Assembly (NCBI RefSeq): GCF_009602435.1
Contig: NZ_VZDQ01000025.1
Coordinates: 310,001 to 374,000 of the forward strand
Direction of reading: 5' to 3'
Length of the DNA stretch: 64,000 nucleotides
DNA from: Sediminibacillus terrae
Lineage (GTDB): Bacteria > Bacillota > Bacilli > Bacillales > Amphibacillaceae
Made by a program: the position numbers and the translations under genes. Of the stretch, positions 61,055-64,000 are shown one piece after another (the stretch's first letter is position 1; every line of letters starts with the position of its first letter). Below the pieces are notes generated by a model, which saw only the letters and a program-made list of their open reading frames with translations, made no database searches and was not told where the DNA came from.

Positions 61055-61474
61055 ATGTTGTCCAAAGTATTGCTGGCCATCATTGTCTTATTTTTGGCAG
61101 TCAATCTGTACTACTTTTTTACAAACAAATCATTTAAAAAGAGTTATTTTAACCGGGCGATGTTTTATAAACTGTTTTTTGTCCTTGCCGGGATGACTTT
61201 CGGCTTTGCCCTATTGTTTTATGTTCTATCAATGAACGGTCCAGTGCTTGTTTATTCTGATCCGTCTGGGAGCAAGCCGGTCGAGCATTCGTTCCAGACA
61301 TATCTTTATTTCAGCGGGGAGACCATTCTTTCCGTCGGATATGGTGATATCGTACCGCTTGGAATCGCCCGTATCGTTTCCTTGATTGAAGCTGCTATCG
61401 GCGTCCTCCTGCCGACCGCTTACTTTATGAGGGCATTCGGGAGCAACAAGCAGGAAAGCGATAACGACGATTAG
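61055..61474 (+). CDS. Two-helix potassium channel-like protein (second copy)
   Basis: ATG 61055, eight bases after AAGGGG, gives 139 residues. Its plan matches the first copy: helix, FNRAMFYKLFFVLAGMTFGFALLFYVLSMNGPVLV, pore filter SVGYGDI, and last helix. FALLFYVLSMNGPVL here corresponds to FALLYFVLSFNGIVL in the first copy. The filter has Ser for Thr, still compatible with K+. They might form mixed tetramers. Confidence 0.85.
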   Translation: MLSKVLLAIIVLFLAVNLYYFFTNKSFKKSYFNRAMFYKLFFVLAGMTFGFALLFYVLSMNGPVLVYSDPSGSKPVEHSFQTYLYFSGETILSVGYGDIVPLGIARIVSLIEAAIGVLLPTAYFMRAFGSNKQESDNDD

Positions 61475-61579
61475 TTGTATCTTGTCCAAGGGTGAGCTAT
61501 CCTGTAGGTAAGCAGAGGAGACTGGAGAGCTGTAAGCTTCCCGGTCCCGCATTATCTATTAAAAAGGGGAGATACATAC

Positions 61580-62050
61580 ATGACCACGGAAATTGGCAAA
61601 CTGGCACCTGATTTTGCTTTGAAAGCAAACACGGGAGAAACCGTCAAGCTTTCGGACTTTGAAGGAAAAAATGTCGTGCTCTATTTTTATCCGAAGGACA
61701 ATACACCAGGCTGCACGACGGAAGCATGCGACTTCCGTGACAACCATCAAAGCTTCGCCGACCTTGATGCTGTCATTCTCGGTGTAAGTCCGGATTCGGA
61801 AACAAGCCATCAGAAGTTCCAGGAAAAATACGACTTGCCGTTCCAGCTGCTGGTCGACGAAGATCATAAAGTGGCAGAATCATACGGCGTTTGGAAGCTG
61901 AAAAAGAATTTCGGCAAAGAGTATATGGGCATCGAACGCTCGACCTTCATCATCGACAAGCAGGGCAAGCTGCAGAAAGAATTCCGCAAAGTCAAAGTAA
62001 AGGGACATGTGGAAGAAGCATTGGAATATATCAAAGAAAACTTAAGCTGA
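61580..62050 (+). CDS. bcp: Thiol peroxidase Bcp (thioredoxin-dependent, YgaF)
   Basis: This 156-residue peroxiredoxin reduces hydroperoxides with a peroxidatic Cys45 in NTPGCTTEACDFRD and a resolving Cys50 five residues on, the atypical 2-Cys BCP arrangement. The ATG follows AAAAGGGGAG. It lies downstream of gsaB, as ygaF does in B. subtilis, where perR comes next; perR is not seen before the window ends. Confidence 0.94.
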   Translation: MTTEIGKLAPDFALKANTGETVKLSDFEGKNVVLYFYPKDNTPGCTTEACDFRDNHQSFADLDAVILGVSPDSETSHQKFQEKYDLPFQLLVDEDHKVAESYGVWKLKKNFGKEYMGIERSTFIIDKQGKLQKEFRKVKVKGHVEEALEYIKENLS

Positions 62051-62051
62051 T

Positions 62052-62086
62052 GGAAGGAGCACTCGTCTGCGGGCGGGTGCTCCTTA
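62052..62086 (+). terminator. Intrinsic terminator after bcp
   Basis: AAGGAGCA and TGCTCCTT form an 8-bp stem with a GC-rich inner part; the T-run is short. Confidence 0.6.
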
Positions 62087-62232
62087 CATAACTTGTGCAG
62101 ATTGGACGCTCTCGCTCCGACTCGAGACGGATGACGCGTCCGTCCGTTGGTTGTTTTTTCGAATGAAAAACAGGAATATACATCCATAAAGCGAATATTG
62201 CATAGACAGCTAAACAGAAGGGAAGCGAGAAC

Positions 62233-63342
62233 ATGAAAGATACCAGACTGACCGAATTGGCAGAAGTATTGCTGACACACTCCTTGACGATTGAACCAGG
62301 AGAGAAGGTATTGATTACTGGAAACACCAACGCCAAGCCATTGATCAAGGAATTGGTGAAAAAGGCATACCAGCTGCAGGCACTTCCTTATCCGGAGTTG
62401 ATCGATGATGAAATCCGGCGTTTGCAAATAGAAGAAGTAAAAGAGGAGCAATTGGTCCTGCAAAATAAATGGGATTTGGATCGTTTTAAAGATATCGATG
62501 CGTTTATCCAAATCGTCGGGGAAGAGAACGATGCTGAATTCAGTACCGTTTCGGCTGAAAAGTGGGAAATGGCCGGGCGCGTGATGAAGCCTGCCAACGA
62601 TTACCTGATCGACAACAAAAAATGGGTGCTGCTGAACTATCCGACACCTGGGGCGGCACAGAAAGCCGGCAAAACATTTGATGATTACTTTGATTATTTG
62701 TTGGATGTCTGTACGGTCGACTACAAACAGATGGAAGAGGCACAGCGCCCGTTGAAACAGCTGATGGACAAAACGGATAAAGTACGGATCACTGCTGAAG
62801 GTACCGATTTGACCTTTTCCATCAAGGACATTCCTTCGGTCATGTGCTTCGGGGAACGGAACATACCCGACGGTGAAGTGTACACCGCTCCAGTAAAGGA
62901 CAGCGTCAACGGAACGATCACTTATAACACGCCGTGTCCGTATCGCGGCGTCACTTTTCATGATGTGTCACTGACATTTAAAGATGGCAAAATCGTCGAA
63001 GCGACTGCGGATAAAACCGAGGAATTGAACAAAATCCTCGATACCGACGAAGGGGCACGCTTCATTGGCGAATTCGCCCTTGGATTGAACCCGAAAATCA
63101 CCGAACCGATGGGCGATATTTTATTTGACGAAAAAATCGCCGGCAGCCTGCACTTCACTCCGGGCGAGGCGTATGATGAGGCACCGAACGGCAATGAGTC
63201 GTCGGTCCACTGGGACATGGTATTGATCCAGCGGCCGGAATATGGTGGAGGGGAGATTTACTTTGACGATGTGCTGATCCGCAAGGACGGCGAGTTTGTC
63301 GTCGATGCATTGAAAGGACTGAATCCCGAGAATCTGTCCTGA
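62233..63342 (+). CDS. M29-family aminopeptidase
   Basis: This 369-residue metallopeptidase (AmpS/aminopeptidase T type) removes N-terminal residues from peptides. Co-metal ligands are in FGERNIPDGEVYTAP (~217), IGEFALGLNP (~277) and LHFTPGEAYDEA...SSVHWDMVL (~306-333), in the family order Glu-Glu-His-Tyr-His-Asp. The length is a little below the usual 400-410. The ATG follows GGAAGCGAGAAC. Single-gene unit. Confidence 0.92.
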   Translation: MKDTRLTELAEVLLTHSLTIEPGEKVLITGNTNAKPLIKELVKKAYQLQALPYPELIDDEIRRLQIEEVKEEQLVLQNKWDLDRFKDIDAFIQIVGEENDAEFSTVSAEKWEMAGRVMKPANDYLIDNKKWVLLNYPTPGAAQKAGKTFDDYFDYLLDVCTVDYKQMEEAQRPLKQLMDKTDKVRITAEGTDLTFSIKDIPSVMCFGERNIPDGEVYTAPVKDSVNGTITYNTPCPYRGVTFHDVSLTFKDGKIVEATADKTEELNKILDTDEGARFIGEFALGLNPKITEPMGDILFDEKIAGSLHFTPGEAYDEAPNGNESSVHWDMVLIQRPEYGGGEIYFDDVLIRKDGEFVVDALKGLNPENLS

Positions 63343-63449
63343 TCACGCGATTTTTTTCAAAAAGTAGGCAAAGCTTCTATACAAGGGGAGGGACCACGGC
63401 ATATCGTGTAGTATATTCTGAAACCTCCCCTATAATATAGATGACCTTG

Positions 63450-63484
63450 AAAGCGCAGGGAACCGCCTTGCGCTGATTTTTTTG
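63450..63484 (+). terminator. Intrinsic terminator after the M29 gene
   Basis: AAGCGCA and TGCGCT pair around GGGAACCGCC and are followed by GATTTTTTT. A TATAAT at 63431 just before it could mean a very short transcript, but no good -35 is seen. Confidence 0.6.
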
Positions 63485-63567
63485 CCTTCAGCAAGCTGCA
63501 TTTCCCTTTCTTCCCGGGTGTGGAAAGGGTTATCATGGAGGTAAAACTACTGCCAGGAGGGGAAGCA

Positions 63568-64000
63568 ATGAATATCGTATCATCCGCAGAAATCCCACCA
63601 TACATGCAAGACCACTTTACTGCCACCTATCCGTCCCATCAGTTCCAATTTTGCAGCGGGATGGAAGAAGCAGGGCCATACATCCAATCGGCTGATATCC
63701 TGCTTACCTATGGGGAGGATTTGACCGATGAATTGATTGAACAGGCGGCCGAGTTGAAATGGATCATGGTGCTGTCAGCCGGTATCGATGAGCTGCCGTT
63801 CGAAGCGATCAAGAAAAAGGGGATTATCGTCACCAATTCCAGGGGAATTCACAAAATACCGATGGCTGAATATGCGATCGGCATGCTGCTGCAGGTATGC
63901 CGCAATACAGAATTGTTCATCGACAGCCAGCGAAGCCACCAATGGGCGCGTGGCGAACGGGCCGGCCTTCAGGAAATTTCCAATAAAACAATGGTTATCG
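63568..64000 (+). CDS. D-2-hydroxyacid dehydrogenase family protein (3' truncated by window)
   Basis: ATG 63568 follows GGAGGGG. The visible 144 residues begin MNIVSSAEIPPYMQDHF and contain LLTYGEDLTDELIEQAAELKWIMVLSAGIDELPFEAIKKKGI, then MAEYAIGMLLQVCRN, the substrate-lobe pattern of the D-isomer 2-hydroxyacid dehydrogenases. The NAD-binding part is beyond the window. It is a second member of the family, distinct from that at 38273. Confidence 0.88.
   Translation, partial: MNIVSSAEIPPYMQDHFTATYPSHQFQFCSGMEEAGPYIQSADILLTYGEDLTDELIEQAAELKWIMVLSAGIDELPFEAIKKKGIIVTNSRGIHKIPMAEYAIGMLLQVCRNTELFIDSQRSHQWARGERAGLQEISNKTMVI

Overview
The window is a contiguous stretch of a low-to-mid GC Gram-positive, endospore-forming Bacillaceae chromosome. 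The evidence is strong AGGAGG-type ribosome sites with frequent GTG and TTG starts, spore genes (pdaA, sspK, sspE), and gene order matching the yfj/yfk, yfh and yga neighbourhoods of Bacillus subtilis. Na+-coupled carriers (an AGCS alanine/Na+ symporter and an NhaC-type antiporter) would suit a salt-tolerant genus such as Halobacillus, Thalassobacillus or Terribacillus, but the genus is a guess. No prophage, transposase or CRISPR array was seen.

Layout. 1-16 kb: the end of an EAL phosphodiesterase, an AGCS symporter, and a yfk/yfj block (yfkJ-yfkI-yfkH, yfkF, yfkD, yfkC, pdaA, yfjP) with an amino-acid ABC importer lacking its ATPase, rbsK, OsmC, NhaC and VOC genes between. 16-26.7 kb: a TPR protein, an acyl-CoA ligase behind a possible cre site, clpE with three CtsR heptads, a ComEC-like secreted hydrolase, a KGG-repeat stress protein, an amidinohydrolase, and a YwiC-like membrane gene with a class-II Fnr promoter. 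26.8-30.3 kb: tRNA-Ala(GGC), ppaC, and an antibiotic-resistance-type ABC-F gene behind an elaborate attenuator. 30.5-44.7 kb: accessory genes, including a NarL-type two-component pair, a SinI-like protein, a PadR-DUF1700-DUF4097 envelope-stress operon, several transport and DUF genes, and a protein with a proteasome-like N-terminus. 44.8-64 kb: a DnaA-box cluster, then the yfh block (yfhE, GNAT, yfhF, recX, yfhH, sspK, yfhJ, yfhP, mutY, sspE) and the yga block (ntdP, ygaD, ygaE, gsaB, two mini K+ channels, bcp), then an M29 aminopeptidase and the start of a second D-2-hydroxyacid dehydrogenase.

The most interesting material is non-coding: (i) a leader with a short uORF and mutually exclusive hairpins in front of the ABC-F gene; (ii) a 62-nt tRNA-like element in the leader of a GNAT acetyltransferase gene, with alternative pairings that reach the ribosome site; (iii) two unlinked arrays with the same 82-bp period, each unit made of four sub-motifs of about 20.5 bp, plus degenerate single copies elsewhere; (iv) seven DnaA-box-like sites in 161 bp far from any dnaA gene; and (v) a family of GGGACTGWCCC palindromes. 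Among proteins, the 420-residue protein at 42.1 kb, whose Thr2 would become N-terminal and whose Asp sits at proteasome position 17, is the best candidate for something undescribed.
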